From J089 sp964549745 (lineage in GTDB: Bacteria; Fidelibacterota; Marinisomatia; Marinisomatales; J089): a stretch of 24,428 bases of DNA. The notes under the pieces were generated by a model. The model was not told the origin of the DNA. It did no database searches and saw nothing but the letters and a program-made list of their open reading frames with translations. The first letter of the stretch is position 1; every line of letters starts with the position of its first letter. Both the position numbers and the translations under genes were made by a program. The stretch lies in assembly GCA_964549745.1 (NCBI GenBank), contig CAZJWP010000025.1, positions 1 to 24,428 on the forward strand, given 5' to 3'. Shown here in pieces: positions 8,801 to 16,306 of the stretch.

Positions 8801-9669
8801 CCTTGCAGTTTTATTTCATTTTCCTTATGCCGGGTGATATCCTGTACAGTCCCGCGGATTTCGACAGGTTTCCTATCATGGATTGCTTCACTTTGGCCAT
8901 CCAGTTGAATCCATATACATTTATCATCGTTGCGAATACGAAAGTCCAAATGACATTCGCCCGGTTCTTTTACTATTTGTTCTAGCGCTTTTATAACAAC
9001 TTTTGCATCTTCCGGGTAACAAACACTTTTAAAGAATCCGTTTAAATGGAGTTTTTCTGAAGATTCTATATTCAATAGTTTAAGCGCCGAATTCGACAAT
9101 TCGACTTCATCTTTTTGAATATCATAACGCCAAACACCGAATGGAACGGTTTCCCAAACGGTCTCAAATATTTCTTTATTATTGGCTGAGATATCCGGCT
9201 GATCTCCTGAAATGGTCAAGGCTACAATAAGGACCAACTCCGCTCCTTCCGCTTTGACTAACGTCATTCGCTGAGTGCACTCTGTCAAAGTTCCTGATTT
9301 ACCGCGAAATGTGAGCAGATCGGATCCTGGTTCTTTTCCTTTCCGTAGCCGGTCAAGATTTTGAATAAAACGTGCAAAGGATTGCGATGTATAAATCTCT
9401 TTAATGGAGACATCGCCGCTTTGTAGATCCTGGGAAGTATATTCAAAAATTTTCAGAGCGCGTTGGTTTGCGGCTAATATTTTGTCGTTTTGAACTACAA
9501 TGACAGTCGCCGGTATTTCTTCGAGACCCAGTTGTATTGATGCATCCTGATCCAGCATACTTTTGTTGGCAGTACTGCCTGGTTCCTGATCGCCAAATCG
9601 ACGAAGGCGATTTCGCAACAATTCCAATTCGTGGGTCAATTGACGTTTAGACTGATTCTCCGACTTCAT
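5899..9669 (-). CDS. Multi-PAS/GAF sensor histidine kinase
   Basis: A 1256-residue kinase without membrane segments, so probably cytosolic. Domains in order: short coiled coil (1-30), PAS (about 45-155), PAS (165-285), GAF (290-480), PAS (487-610), PAS (614-730), PAS (738-857), GAF (865-1025), HisKA with SHEIRTP (phospho-acceptor His1042), and HATPase with N-box NHLLDNAIKY, G1 DTGVGIS (Asp1188) and G2 GIGLGLAL. There is no receiver or HPt domain and no response regulator in the window, so its partner is elsewhere. Ligands cannot be read from the sequence. The gene stands alone, divergent from the rhodanese-domain gene. The ATG has no clear Shine-Dalgarno. Confidence 0.9.
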   Translation of the reverse strand: MKSENQSKRQLTHELELLRNRLRRFGDQEPGSTANKSMLDQDASIQLGLEEIPATVIVVQNDKILAANQRALKIFEYTSQDLQSGDVSIKEIYTSQSFARFIQNLDRLRKGKEPGSDLLTFRGKSGTLTECTQRMTLVKAEGAELVLIVALTISGDQPDISANNKEIFETVWETVPFGVWRYDIQKDEVELSNSALKLLNIESSEKLHLNGFFKSVCYPEDAKVVIKALEQIVKEPGECHLDFRIRNDDKCIWIQLDGQSEAIHDRKPVEIRGTVQDITRHKENEIKLQGQSRVLELINTLNQAINRGDDLMQVMELLNKGIKRALDCKNATVYLLSEDGKRLVMSSLHLHPSTTKKIERIIGQSIPKVEFELEKGKYFPHIFDHPDGLIIDDPEVIKEWMSDFIQTPMVIKSLRPMLKRIIPRIFKLLKIQSVIQKPLIINGNPIGILELASEKKFTHTELAHVRNIAGHLTTAIHQKREEELIHRSEKKYLSLVNEINDGLYITDREGKFTFVNTSLVKMLGLKDQSEALGRSFLEFVVPGQADQLQNRYAEAMQDGSSSTSLEVSIRRKNGSHGIFRIKPLTFTTDGQVAGSRGIVNDITDQAQVELELSETEERFRELINIAPIGIAIHQDGKWALVNEYTVRMLGYESREDLIGKSALDIVHPDDREAAAKRIRESGETGKVAPPMEEKLIKKDGSTLDAIITSVPITYRAKPAFEVTAVNISDLKQAEESLRKSESKFRSIFQNVTDFLYVHDLEGNFLETNLAFKKEYGYTEKDFDHLNIGDLIPERYKQQFKRYLKQILSERNTSGLMTILTKDGSERVVEYRNSLIYESGHPVAVQGSARDITSRIKTEKRLKFYTERINAINKASHELTNSLDLKKVNESCAKTAMDIFDATDVTIFTLNGQQLIPILNVGAYSKEIESMRLELGEGLSGMVAQTGKAQIVNRIDKTGIGQQVPDTPVEPESLMCAPLKLKDEVIGVMTLSKRGTAEFYPEDLGFFENLADISAAAIQNARLFEASRKSERLKSLFLSNMSHEIRTPLNAIVGYSDLIQMAVGDKLAPEEQQFFDYIHMSTERLLKTIHSILDMSQIEALGYHLKTERFNLNDMAENILGQMRSMANEKKLNLQFNSDIRDAEIKADKYCIEQSLNHLLDNAIKYTKEGSVSVDLTEKNKDIVLRIRDTGVGISEDYQKELFDSFTQESMGYTKRFQGIGLGLALTKRYLDLNHVSIGIHSQKGRGTTFILTFPRA

Positions 9670-9747
9670 ATGATCTGATTTTCTATTTCCAAAACTAGCT
9701 TGCTAAGCGCGGCAAACAACTCTCTTTAACGTAAAATGTAATGACGA

Positions 9748-9767
9748 AAGCTTTTGATTAAAAGCTT
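9748..9767. repeat. 8-base inverted repeat in divergent intergenic region
   Basis: AAGCTTTT and AAAAGCTT separated by GATT form a perfect AT-rich hairpin or palindromic site between the divergent kinase and rhodanese genes. It could be a regulator site or a weak terminator. Confidence 0.3.
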
Positions 9768-9797
9768 AATATTGAGTGAAACACTTTTGGCCATGCC

Positions 9798-9866
9798 ATG
9801 GTTGCCTCGGTGATGTTCTGGATCGGTGAATGGGCGGAAAAACGATTTGCGCGGGAGGATATCTGA
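9798..9866 (+). CDS. Short frame coupled to the rhodanese gene; possible gene remnant
   Basis: A 22-codon frame (MVASVMFWIGEWAEKRFARE...) ends in TGA sharing one base with the ATG of the next gene (TGATG). The frame is open only back to a stop at 9777-9779. Hydrophobic then charged residues look like the C-terminal end of an inner-membrane protein. The coupling geometry is typical of an operon partner, so this may be the last bit of a deleted upstream gene, or a small protein. I do not recognise it. Confidence 0.3.
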   Translation: MVASVMFWIGEWAEKRFAREDI

Positions 9867-10525
9867 TGAGCGAAGAAAAGAGAGTGCGTGAACGAATTCG
9901 CATCAAGCCACGTATTCTCATAACCATTGTATTTATTATTCTGGGTTTCGTGATCGCCCTGGTTCCGGAAAACACCACCCAACCTTACAAGTTGTCAGCG
10001 GCTCAAATGTTATCTGAAGTTCGGGATCGAACCGAATTGATCCATCCCGATGTTGTGGCTGATTGGATCGTCAATAACGATCCGTCCATCCAGCTTATCG
10101 ATGTGCGTTCACCGGAGGAATATGAAGCCTTTCACCTTCCGAATGCGATTAACATTCCCGCCATGGATATTTTGTCTAAAGAATGGGTAGACTACCTGGA
10201 TCAGGGTGTGAAAACCAATATCCTTTATTCCAACGGAATAACAGCGTCCCACGAAGCCTGGATGATACTGCGGCAACTCGGATATCAAAACAATTACGTA
10301 CTTCAGGGTGGCTTAAATTATTGGACGGAGACAATTTTAAATCCAACCAAACCAAAAGTCACCAGTCCGGATGATGAATTCGCCCGGTATGATTTCCGGA
10401 AAGCGGCCAGTCAGAAATTCGGAGGCGGCGGTGTTTTAGCTGCTCCGGAGGCACCCACTGACAATGCACCCAAACCGCCCATCATTCATCGGAAGAAAAA
10501 GAAAGCGCCGGAAGGGGGATGTTAG
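9866..10525 (+). CDS. Membrane-anchored rhodanese-domain protein lacking the catalytic Cys
   Basis: A 219-residue protein with a basic N-terminus, one membrane segment (about 17-33, ILITIVFIILGFVIALV), then a rhodanese fold (about 55-150) with the LIDVRSPEEYEAFHLPNAINIP signature and YVLQGGLNYW. Where active rhodaneses have Cys at the start of the active-site loop, this has Ser122 (LYSNGITAS), so sulfurtransferase activity is doubtful; a binding or scaffolding role is possible. The tail is rich in Gly, Pro and Lys and ends KKKKAPEGGC. I chose ATG 9866 because GGGAGGA lies 6 bases upstream; an ATG at 9830 would add 12 residues unlike a membrane anchor start. The domain would face the periplasm given the basic N-terminus. 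Confidence 0.8.
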   Translation: MSEEKRVRERIRIKPRILITIVFIILGFVIALVPENTTQPYKLSAAQMLSEVRDRTELIHPDVVADWIVNNDPSIQLIDVRSPEEYEAFHLPNAINIPAMDILSKEWVDYLDQGVKTNILYSNGITASHEAWMILRQLGYQNNYVLQGGLNYWTETILNPTKPKVTSPDDEFARYDFRKAASQKFGGGGVLAAPEAPTDNAPKPPIIHRKKKKAPEGGC

Positions 10526-10590
10526 TTTCCTAAGCGCCTCCTTCCTCAAAGATAAAAATTTAAAGCTATCTCTTATTAGATATTGTAACG

Positions 10591-10619
10591 AAGGGCTCCC
10601 AAAGCATTTGGAAGCCCTT
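10591..10619 (+). terminator. Intrinsic terminator hairpin
   Basis: A 13-base stem (AAGGGCTCCCAAA / TTTGGAAGCCCTT, one mismatch) with a 3-base GCA loop, followed by TCATATTAATT. It sits 65 bases after the rhodanese-domain gene and separates it from the long operon starting at 10689. The T tract is short. Confidence 0.65.
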
Positions 10620-10688
10620 TCATATTAATTCAAATCTACTCCAGTATTATTCCTTGTCTTCTTTTCTAACTTTTCATACTTTTCAAAC

Positions 10689-12386
10689 GTGACAAATATT
10701 CAAAACGTTCAAGGAAAAACAACTACCCGGTTATTTATTGAAGCAGCGGAGCGATGGCCGAATCGAATCCGCTGGAAAATCCCCAACGGTGACGATTGGC
10801 AGTCAGTGACCTGGTCCGAGTATGCCGAAAAAGTTTATCAGGTTGCAGCAGGTATTCATTCACTGGGTTTTGTACATCCGGACAAAATTGGAATACTAGC
10901 CCAAAATTCAATCGAGTGGATTTACAGTGCCCTGGGAATTATGGTTTCCAATTGTATTCTGGTTCCGGTTTATGCCGGGAATACACCCGATCAATCCGGA
11001 TATGTCATTGACCACTCGGATATGAAATTGCTCTTCGCTGAAAATCCGGATCAGGTGAATGCGATTCCGAAGGAGACTCTCTCTAATTCGATGCTCCAAC
11101 GGATAATAATTTTCTCAGGTGCGGTTGAAGACTGCATGGTTCAGCAACCGATAATGTCTTTTAGCGAATTTTGTAACAATGGCAGCAATTATTTATCGCA
11201 AAACACAGATTTGGTAGAGACTCTTGCGGCAAAACCAAAATTTGATGATATTGCCTATATGATCTATACATCCGGAACCACCGGCAATCCGAAAGGCGTT
11301 CCTTTATCCCACCGAAATTTGGCAACAACCACCGGTGATTGGATCGAAATAAACGGCCCTCTTGTTCCTAAAAATGTTGTGGATATCCACTGGCTTCCAA
11401 ATTCCCATATTTTCGGTTGGGGCGCCATTGGTCTTGGAAATATTTTTGGATTTGAAAGTTATCTGGGTACTCCACTTAATGTACTCGAATTACTTCCCCG
11501 GCTGAAGCCTCATGTCTTTTTAAGTGTGCCCGCTTATTTTGAAAAACTGTACCTGTTGGCCATTAACAGCTCACAGAATCAGGATGAACAAATCCGGACC
11601 CTTCGGTCGATGACCGGTGGTCGCCTGGCCTTTTTATTATCAGGTGGAGCCGGACTCAAAATTGAGGTAAAAGAATTTTTCTTATCCGCCGGGATGTGGA
11701 TTACCGAAGGCTACGGACTGAGTGAATGTTCCCCCACCCTGACAATGAACCGGAAAAACGCTTACCGTTTTGATTCGGTCGGCCCACCCTTCCCTTCGGT
11801 TGAATTGAAATTAGCGAAGGATGGGGAAATACTCGCCAGGGGAGACACCGTATTTTCCGGTTATTACAAGGATGCGGAGGCAACCCAAGCGGCTTTCACT
11901 CAGGACGGCTGGTTTAAAACCGGAGATATCGGAGAGTGGCTGGACGGTGGTTTTTTAAAGATAATCGACCGCAAGAAAGATATCATTGTTACAAGTGGTG
12001 GTAAAAATATCCCACCGCGTAATATCGAAACAAAATTCGATGACATCCCAATGATAGAACATCTTCTTATCTATGGAGACGGAAAAAAATATCTGGTTGC
12101 TTTTATTACACTGAACGAATTGGTGTTAAATGCCTGGGCCAAACAAAAAAATATTCCAGTGAATGATTGGGAATCCCTGGTGACCTCCCAACCCGTTTAC
12201 GATGCGATTAATACCATTATAATAAATGTGAATCAGCAATTGGCTTCGTTTGAAACAATCAAATATTTTCATATCAGCCCGGATCATTTCACTCCTCAGA
12301 ACGGGTTGCTTACCGCTGCACTGAAAATTCGGAGGAAAGAGATTTATCGGAAATACAAACCGCTTCTGGAATCTCTCTATTCCTGA
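10689..12386 (+). CDS. Long-chain fatty acid-CoA ligase (AMP-forming), FadD15/ACSL type
   Basis: A 565-residue ANL-superfamily enzyme that would activate a fatty acid to acyl-CoA via acyl-AMP. The P-loop is YTSGTTGNPKG (from Tyr193, Lys202), followed by EGYGLSECSP, TGDIGEW and KIIDRKKDIIVTSGGKNIPP, and near the end LLTAALKIRRKEI with the catalytic Lys at 546. This C-terminal form is typical of the FadD15/ACSL group of long-chain ligases. The start is GTG at 10689 with no Shine-Dalgarno; no in-frame ATG lies nearby, so the start is the least certain part. First gene of the long plus-strand operon; 18 bases separate it from the regulator gene. Confidence 0.88.
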   Translation: MTNIQNVQGKTTTRLFIEAAERWPNRIRWKIPNGDDWQSVTWSEYAEKVYQVAAGIHSLGFVHPDKIGILAQNSIEWIYSALGIMVSNCILVPVYAGNTPDQSGYVIDHSDMKLLFAENPDQVNAIPKETLSNSMLQRIIIFSGAVEDCMVQQPIMSFSEFCNNGSNYLSQNTDLVETLAAKPKFDDIAYMIYTSGTTGNPKGVPLSHRNLATTTGDWIEINGPLVPKNVVDIHWLPNSHIFGWGAIGLGNIFGFESYLGTPLNVLELLPRLKPHVFLSVPAYFEKLYLLAINSSQNQDEQIRTLRSMTGGRLAFLLSGGAGLKIEVKEFFLSAGMWITEGYGLSECSPTLTMNRKNAYRFDSVGPPFPSVELKLAKDGEILARGDTVFSGYYKDAEATQAAFTQDGWFKTGDIGEWLDGGFLKIIDRKKDIIVTSGGKNIPPRNIETKFDDIPMIEHLLIYGDGKKYLVAFITLNELVLNAWAKQKNIPVNDWESLVTSQPVYDAINTIIINVNQQLASFETIKYFHISPDHFTPQNGLLTAALKIRRKEIYRKYKPLLESLYS

Positions 12387-12404
12387 ACACAGATCGGATC
12401 AATA

Positions 12405-12866
12405 ATGAACTATTCTTTACCCATCGAACGTAAACAACTCATTGAAGAATTCGGAAATGCCTATTTTGCTTTTGGGCAATCCCGGGCCCGGGGCCGGATC
12501 GTCGGGTTGCTTTTATCCAGCTCAGAACCACTTTCCCTGGATGAGATTACAAAATACCTTCAAGTTAGCAAGGGACCTGTCAGCGTGGAAACACGCCAGC
12601 TCCAGGAATTCGGGATGTTAAGGACCATAAAAAAACCGGGGGATCGAAAAGTCTATTTCGAAATTACGGAGCATCCGTTTACCATTACCGCACGACGCAA
12701 TCTTCTCCTGATCAGACGCAATCAACAAATTGCCTCAAATTATCTTGAGGAGGTCAAAAACGTGGACCAGACGATCATAGACCGGTTTAAACGGATGGAA
12801 AAATTCCACACCCAGCTTCACGATATCTTCGCCCGGTTTATTGAAGAATGGCAAACTCATCAATAA
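12405..12866 (+). CDS. GbsR/MarR-family transcriptional regulator
   Basis: A 153-residue regulator with a winged helix-turn-helix (about 25-85): RGRIVGLLLSS, SLDEITKYLQVSKGPVS as recognition region, and a wing KKPGDRKVYFEI. The layout matches the GbsR subgroup of MarR-like proteins. A C-terminal helical part probably forms the dimer. It lies inside the operon between the acyl-CoA ligase and the hydrolase, so it may control the operon in response to a lipid or acyl ligand (inference). The last 19 bases overlap the next gene. Confidence 0.82.
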   Translation: MNYSLPIERKQLIEEFGNAYFAFGQSRARGRIVGLLLSSSEPLSLDEITKYLQVSKGPVSVETRQLQEFGMLRTIKKPGDRKVYFEITEHPFTITARRNLLLIRRNQQIASNYLEEVKNVDQTIIDRFKRMEKFHTQLHDIFARFIEEWQTHQ

Positions 12867-13804
12867 GTGTGTTGCCCCGATTATTTCTTGCAATCACTCT
12901 CTTCTTCATTGGATGCAATACCCAACAAAAAACACAAGCTGCTCAAAATATTCAGGGGATACAATTTGAACAGATGAAATACCCCTATCCCGAAAAATCA
13001 TTCCAATATCAGGACATCCGTGTTGCGTATCTCGACCATGGGAAGGGACGACCGGTTATATTCTTGCATGGGCAGGCTTCTGATTTACTCAATTTTGAAC
13101 CTGTCTATCCTTTGTTTGAAAAGGAGTATAGGATCATCGCCATTGACTATCCCGGCTTCGGTAAATCCGATAAGCCCCTTATTAATTTTTCCGAAGAATT
13201 CTACGTCGGGCTTCTTGACAAGCTTTTCAACGTCACCGGAATCGATACAGCGACACTTGTCGGACACAGCTATGGTGGATATGTTGCTATGGTTTACGGC
13301 GCGTCCCGTCCTGATCGTGTTTCTTCAATGGTTCTGATCAGCCCCGCCGGTATCCAGGAGTATTCCGGTGTCGTAAAAAGAGCCATGCGGAATTCGTTTA
13401 CGGTGGATGCCATTGTATCGACACCCGTGGAAAAATCGTTGTCGAATTACGAATTCAGTACGGTAAACAAAACACCGGAAGTGGATCAATATGCAAAGAG
13501 GCGTGCGGCCCTCTTAAAAAACGGAGGAGAGGAGTTCCGTGGTTACGCTCATGCGATGGTACAGGCCATGGAGTTAATGCTTGAAACGAACATTCGAGAT
13601 CGTATTGGCCGGGCAGAAGTCCCAACCTTGTTGGTTTGGGGCAAAGACGATCCACTTGTGCCATATAAAATTTCAAAACAAACACTGAATTGCATACCAC
13701 AGGCCCGGTTAGTTACGATAGAAAGATGTGGCCATTTCCCAATGCTTGAGTATCCCCAAAAACTATATGAAATCGTGAACACATATTTACAGGAACAAGG
13801 ATGA
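12848..13804 (+). CDS. Alpha/beta-hydrolase, probable lipoprotein
   Basis: A 318-residue hydrolase. The N-terminus has a hydrophobic stretch ending FFIGC (Cys23), a slightly off-consensus lipobox, so the protein is probably exported and lipidated. The fold is clear: VIFLHG oxyanion strand, GHSYGG nucleophile elbow (Ser141), WGKDDPLVP (Asp268) and GHFPMLE (His296). The triad is complete, so it should be an active esterase, lipase or similar; substrate unknown. The start overlaps the regulator gene by 19 bases and its stop overlaps the next start (ATGA), indicating tight translational coupling. Confidence 0.85.
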   Translation: MANSSISVLPRLFLAITLFFIGCNTQQKTQAAQNIQGIQFEQMKYPYPEKSFQYQDIRVAYLDHGKGRPVIFLHGQASDLLNFEPVYPLFEKEYRIIAIDYPGFGKSDKPLINFSEEFYVGLLDKLFNVTGIDTATLVGHSYGGYVAMVYGASRPDRVSSMVLISPAGIQEYSGVVKRAMRNSFTVDAIVSTPVEKSLSNYEFSTVNKTPEVDQYAKRRAALLKNGGEEFRGYAHAMVQAMELMLETNIRDRIGRAEVPTLLVWGKDDPLVPYKISKQTLNCIPQARLVTIERCGHFPMLEYPQKLYEIVNTYLQEQG

Positions 13805-14787
13805 GTCGGTACGCAAGAATTGCTGGAACCGGGCGTTTTGCTCCGGAAAAAGTCATGGTCAATCAGGAATTTTCTAAAATCCTTGGACAGGATATTGAAG
13901 AATTTGTCGGCGGCAATTTAAATATTCACGAACGCCATATAATGGGACCAGATGACAGTCCGGCCACCATGGCCGTTGAAGCAGCAAAACGGGCTCTTGA
14001 AATCGCAAATGTACAGCCGGAGGAGATTGATCTTCTAATTGTTGCAACGGACACCCCGGAATACATTTCGCCGGCAACTGCATCAAAAGTTCAGCATTTA
14101 TTGGGTGCAAAAAACGCAGGGGTCTTTGATGTGAATTGCGCCTGTGCTGCCTTTGTTACCGGAGTGGATATCGGTTCAAAGTATATTGCCACGGATAATC
14201 AATATTCTCACATTTTAGTGATTGGGACCTACGGGATGAGCCGTTTCCTCGATTTTCACGATCTGTACACGGCGACCATTTTTGCAGACGGTGCCGGAGC
14301 CGTATTGCTACAGGCAGATGAAAGTCCCGGATATCTGGGATCTAAACTCCATGCAGATGGCAGCTACCATGATTATATGGGAATCTATGCCGGGGGAGCT
14401 CAGCTTCCGATTACACCGGAACTGATTAAAGAAGGGAAGCACCAGGTTCGGTTTGTTAAAAAATTTCCGGAAGATACAAATTTCGGTAACTGGCCGAAAT
14501 TGATCCGAGATGTGCTGACCCGGATAAATCGAACGGAAGCTGATATCGATTTTATCGTCTTCACTCAAATTAATATTAATACGATCCGAAACATGATGGT
14601 GGAGCTTGGACTCCCAATGGAAAAAACGCACACAATTATGGATCATTATGGATATACAGGCTCGGCTTGTATACCTATGGCTTTAGACGAAGTTGTGCGG
14701 GATCATCGGATTAAATCGGGGGATCTGGTATTCCTAGTGGGTTCCGGTGGCGGTTATGCCATGGGAGCCCTGGCATTTAACTGGTAA
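13801..14787 (+). CDS. FabH-like (KAS III) condensing enzyme with noncanonical active site
   Basis: A 328-residue thiolase-superfamily protein of FabH length. The nucleophile is kept (FDVNCACAAF, Cys115), as are the DGAGAVLL strand and the Gly-rich end (GSGGGYAMGALAF). The other two catalytic residues are not: where FabH has PHQAN the sequence is FTQIN (Thr255 for His), and where FabH has GNTSAAS it is GYTGSAC (Tyr285 for Asn). His and Asn are needed for decarboxylation of malonyl-ACP, so ordinary KAS III chemistry is unlikely; an acyl transfer, hydrolysis or non-decarboxylating condensation is possible. It overlaps the hydrolase gene by 4 bases and is followed after 15 bases by a symporter gene. 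Confidence 0.85.
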   Translation: MSRYARIAGTGRFAPEKVMVNQEFSKILGQDIEEFVGGNLNIHERHIMGPDDSPATMAVEAAKRALEIANVQPEEIDLLIVATDTPEYISPATASKVQHLLGAKNAGVFDVNCACAAFVTGVDIGSKYIATDNQYSHILVIGTYGMSRFLDFHDLYTATIFADGAGAVLLQADESPGYLGSKLHADGSYHDYMGIYAGGAQLPITPELIKEGKHQVRFVKKFPEDTNFGNWPKLIRDVLTRINRTEADIDFIVFTQININTIRNMMVELGLPMEKTHTIMDHYGYTGSACIPMALDEVVRDHRIKSGDLVFLVGSGGGYAMGALAFNW

Positions 14788-14802
14788 TCAGGAGGCAGAC
14801 CT

Positions 14803-16299
14803 ATGGTGAAATGGACTTTATTCATTCTCTACGTTATCGTCACGATCTACTTAGCCTATCTGGGTAAGCAAAAGACCAAATCGCTAAAGTCCTACGCCAT
14901 TGGCGGAGGAGATATGAATCCATGGGTCGTAGCGTTTGCACTGGCCGCCAGCATGACCAGCACTGCTACGTTTATCATTAACCCGGGTATCGTTTATGCC
15001 TTCGGTATGTCCGCCATTTTCGGGTACGGAATTGCTGCCGGTTTAGGGTTGTTCCTTGGTATCGTTATATTATCAAAAGGATTCAGGAAGATCGGCTGGA
15101 GTTCCGGTGCTTTAACTGTTCCCCAGTGGATGGGAACCCGGTATAACGATCGTCGCTTTACACTCATCTTTGCAGTCGTCAATCTACTCTTGATTGCCAT
15201 GGTTGTTTTAATCGCTTATGGTTCCGCCGTTTTAATTGATTACACCTTAGGGATCAGTGACATTTTCCCCCGCTATCACTTTGAAATCACACTGCTGTTT
15301 ATCATCCTCTTTGTCTTCACCTACATCAGTTTCGGCGGGACCTATGCCCACGCCTATACCAATACGGTGCAGGGCTTCCTTATGCTGATTGTTGCGATCG
15401 TACTCGTCGTTTCCGGATTCCACTTTTTTAAGGATGGATTGCTGGCATCTCTGGCAGCTGAAAATCCAATCCTGACGCATGCAATCAATCCCCAATCCCT
15501 GTTCTTCAGGAATTTCTTCGAAGTATTTATCGCCAATTTCCTGGTTGGCTTTGCACTGACTGTTCAACCCCATTTCATCATCAAATCCTTGTACGTCAAG
15601 GATGATAAAGACGTCAACAAATACTTGACCATTGCCGTGATAATGGGGATACTTTTTTCATTGGTGCTCATGGTCGGGCTTTATGCCCGTATTCAGTTCG
15701 GTCCGCAATTCCTGAAAAATGTGGATACAGTCACTTCTATTTACATCGTCCGAACCTTCTCACCATTTGTCGGTGTTATTATTTCCATTGCTATTCTGGC
15801 AGCAGCTATGTCCACTTTGGATGGAATATTGGTCGCCTTGTCATCCATAATAGCCAATGATTTTTTCCTTGTTATCTATGAAAAACGTCTGGCTCATTAT
15901 ACACCTGAAGACCGGTTGAATCTGGCACTGAAAATCGGAAGATACAGTTTAATCGGCCTGGCGATTGTTTCCTTTGCGCTGGCTTTGGGTCAGCATTATT
16001 ACAAGCAGTTTTCTGTGGCTATTTTTGGGCAGACCTGGATATATGCCCTGTTCAACGCGACCTTCATTCCTCTCTTATTTGGGATGTTTGTTAAACGTGT
16101 CAATAAATGGTGGATATTGTCTGCTTCCGCAATTTCCATCCTTATTCATGTGGTCTTTCGTTATGCCAAACTGTCGATACTCACTTCCGCGGATTGGATC
16201 AACCCGGGGCTGACGGCGGCCTATGGGTTGATTGCCGGTCTGGTTCTCATGGGTATCTACTATTTGGTCGAGTATTTCAAGGGAGAGACTGCCAGCTAA
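14803..16299 (+). CDS. Sodium:solute symporter (SSS family)
   Basis: A 498-residue inner-membrane protein with about 13 hydrophobic helices, starting MVKWTLFILYVIVTIYLAYL, with SYAIGGGDMNPWVVAFALAA near the N-terminus and GTRYNDRRF in a loop, all typical of the SSS family. AGGAGG is 8 bases upstream of the ATG. Substrates of this family include carboxylates, sugars, amino acids and pantothenate and cannot be told from the sequence; the neighbours make a carboxylate or fatty-acid-derived solute plausible (inference). Confidence 0.9.
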   Translation: MVKWTLFILYVIVTIYLAYLGKQKTKSLKSYAIGGGDMNPWVVAFALAASMTSTATFIINPGIVYAFGMSAIFGYGIAAGLGLFLGIVILSKGFRKIGWSSGALTVPQWMGTRYNDRRFTLIFAVVNLLLIAMVVLIAYGSAVLIDYTLGISDIFPRYHFEITLLFIILFVFTYISFGGTYAHAYTNTVQGFLMLIVAIVLVVSGFHFFKDGLLASLAAENPILTHAINPQSLFFRNFFEVFIANFLVGFALTVQPHFIIKSLYVKDDKDVNKYLTIAVIMGILFSLVLMVGLYARIQFGPQFLKNVDTVTSIYIVRTFSPFVGVIISIAILAAAMSTLDGILVALSSIIANDFFLVIYEKRLAHYTPEDRLNLALKIGRYSLIGLAIVSFALALGQHYYKQFSVAIFGQTWIYALFNATFIPLLFGMFVKRVNKWWILSASAISILIHVVFRYAKLSILTSADWINPGLTAAYGLIAGLVLMGIYYLVEYFKGETAS

Positions 16300-16306
16300 T
16301 CCTGCT

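Noticed and set aside
9830..9865. ATG at 9830 as the start of the rhodanese-domain protein
   Set aside because: GGGAGGA is correctly spaced only for the ATG at 9866, which also overlaps the upstream stop as TGATG.
10689..14787. Full OleABCD olefin pathway
   Set aside because: No OleD-type reductase, the ligase is of FadD15 type, and the thiolase-fold enzyme lacks the His and Asn that OleA keeps.
16232..16306. Longer start of the TonB receptor inside the symporter gene
   Set aside because: It adds 25 residues ahead of a clear signal peptide; ATG 16307 fits better.
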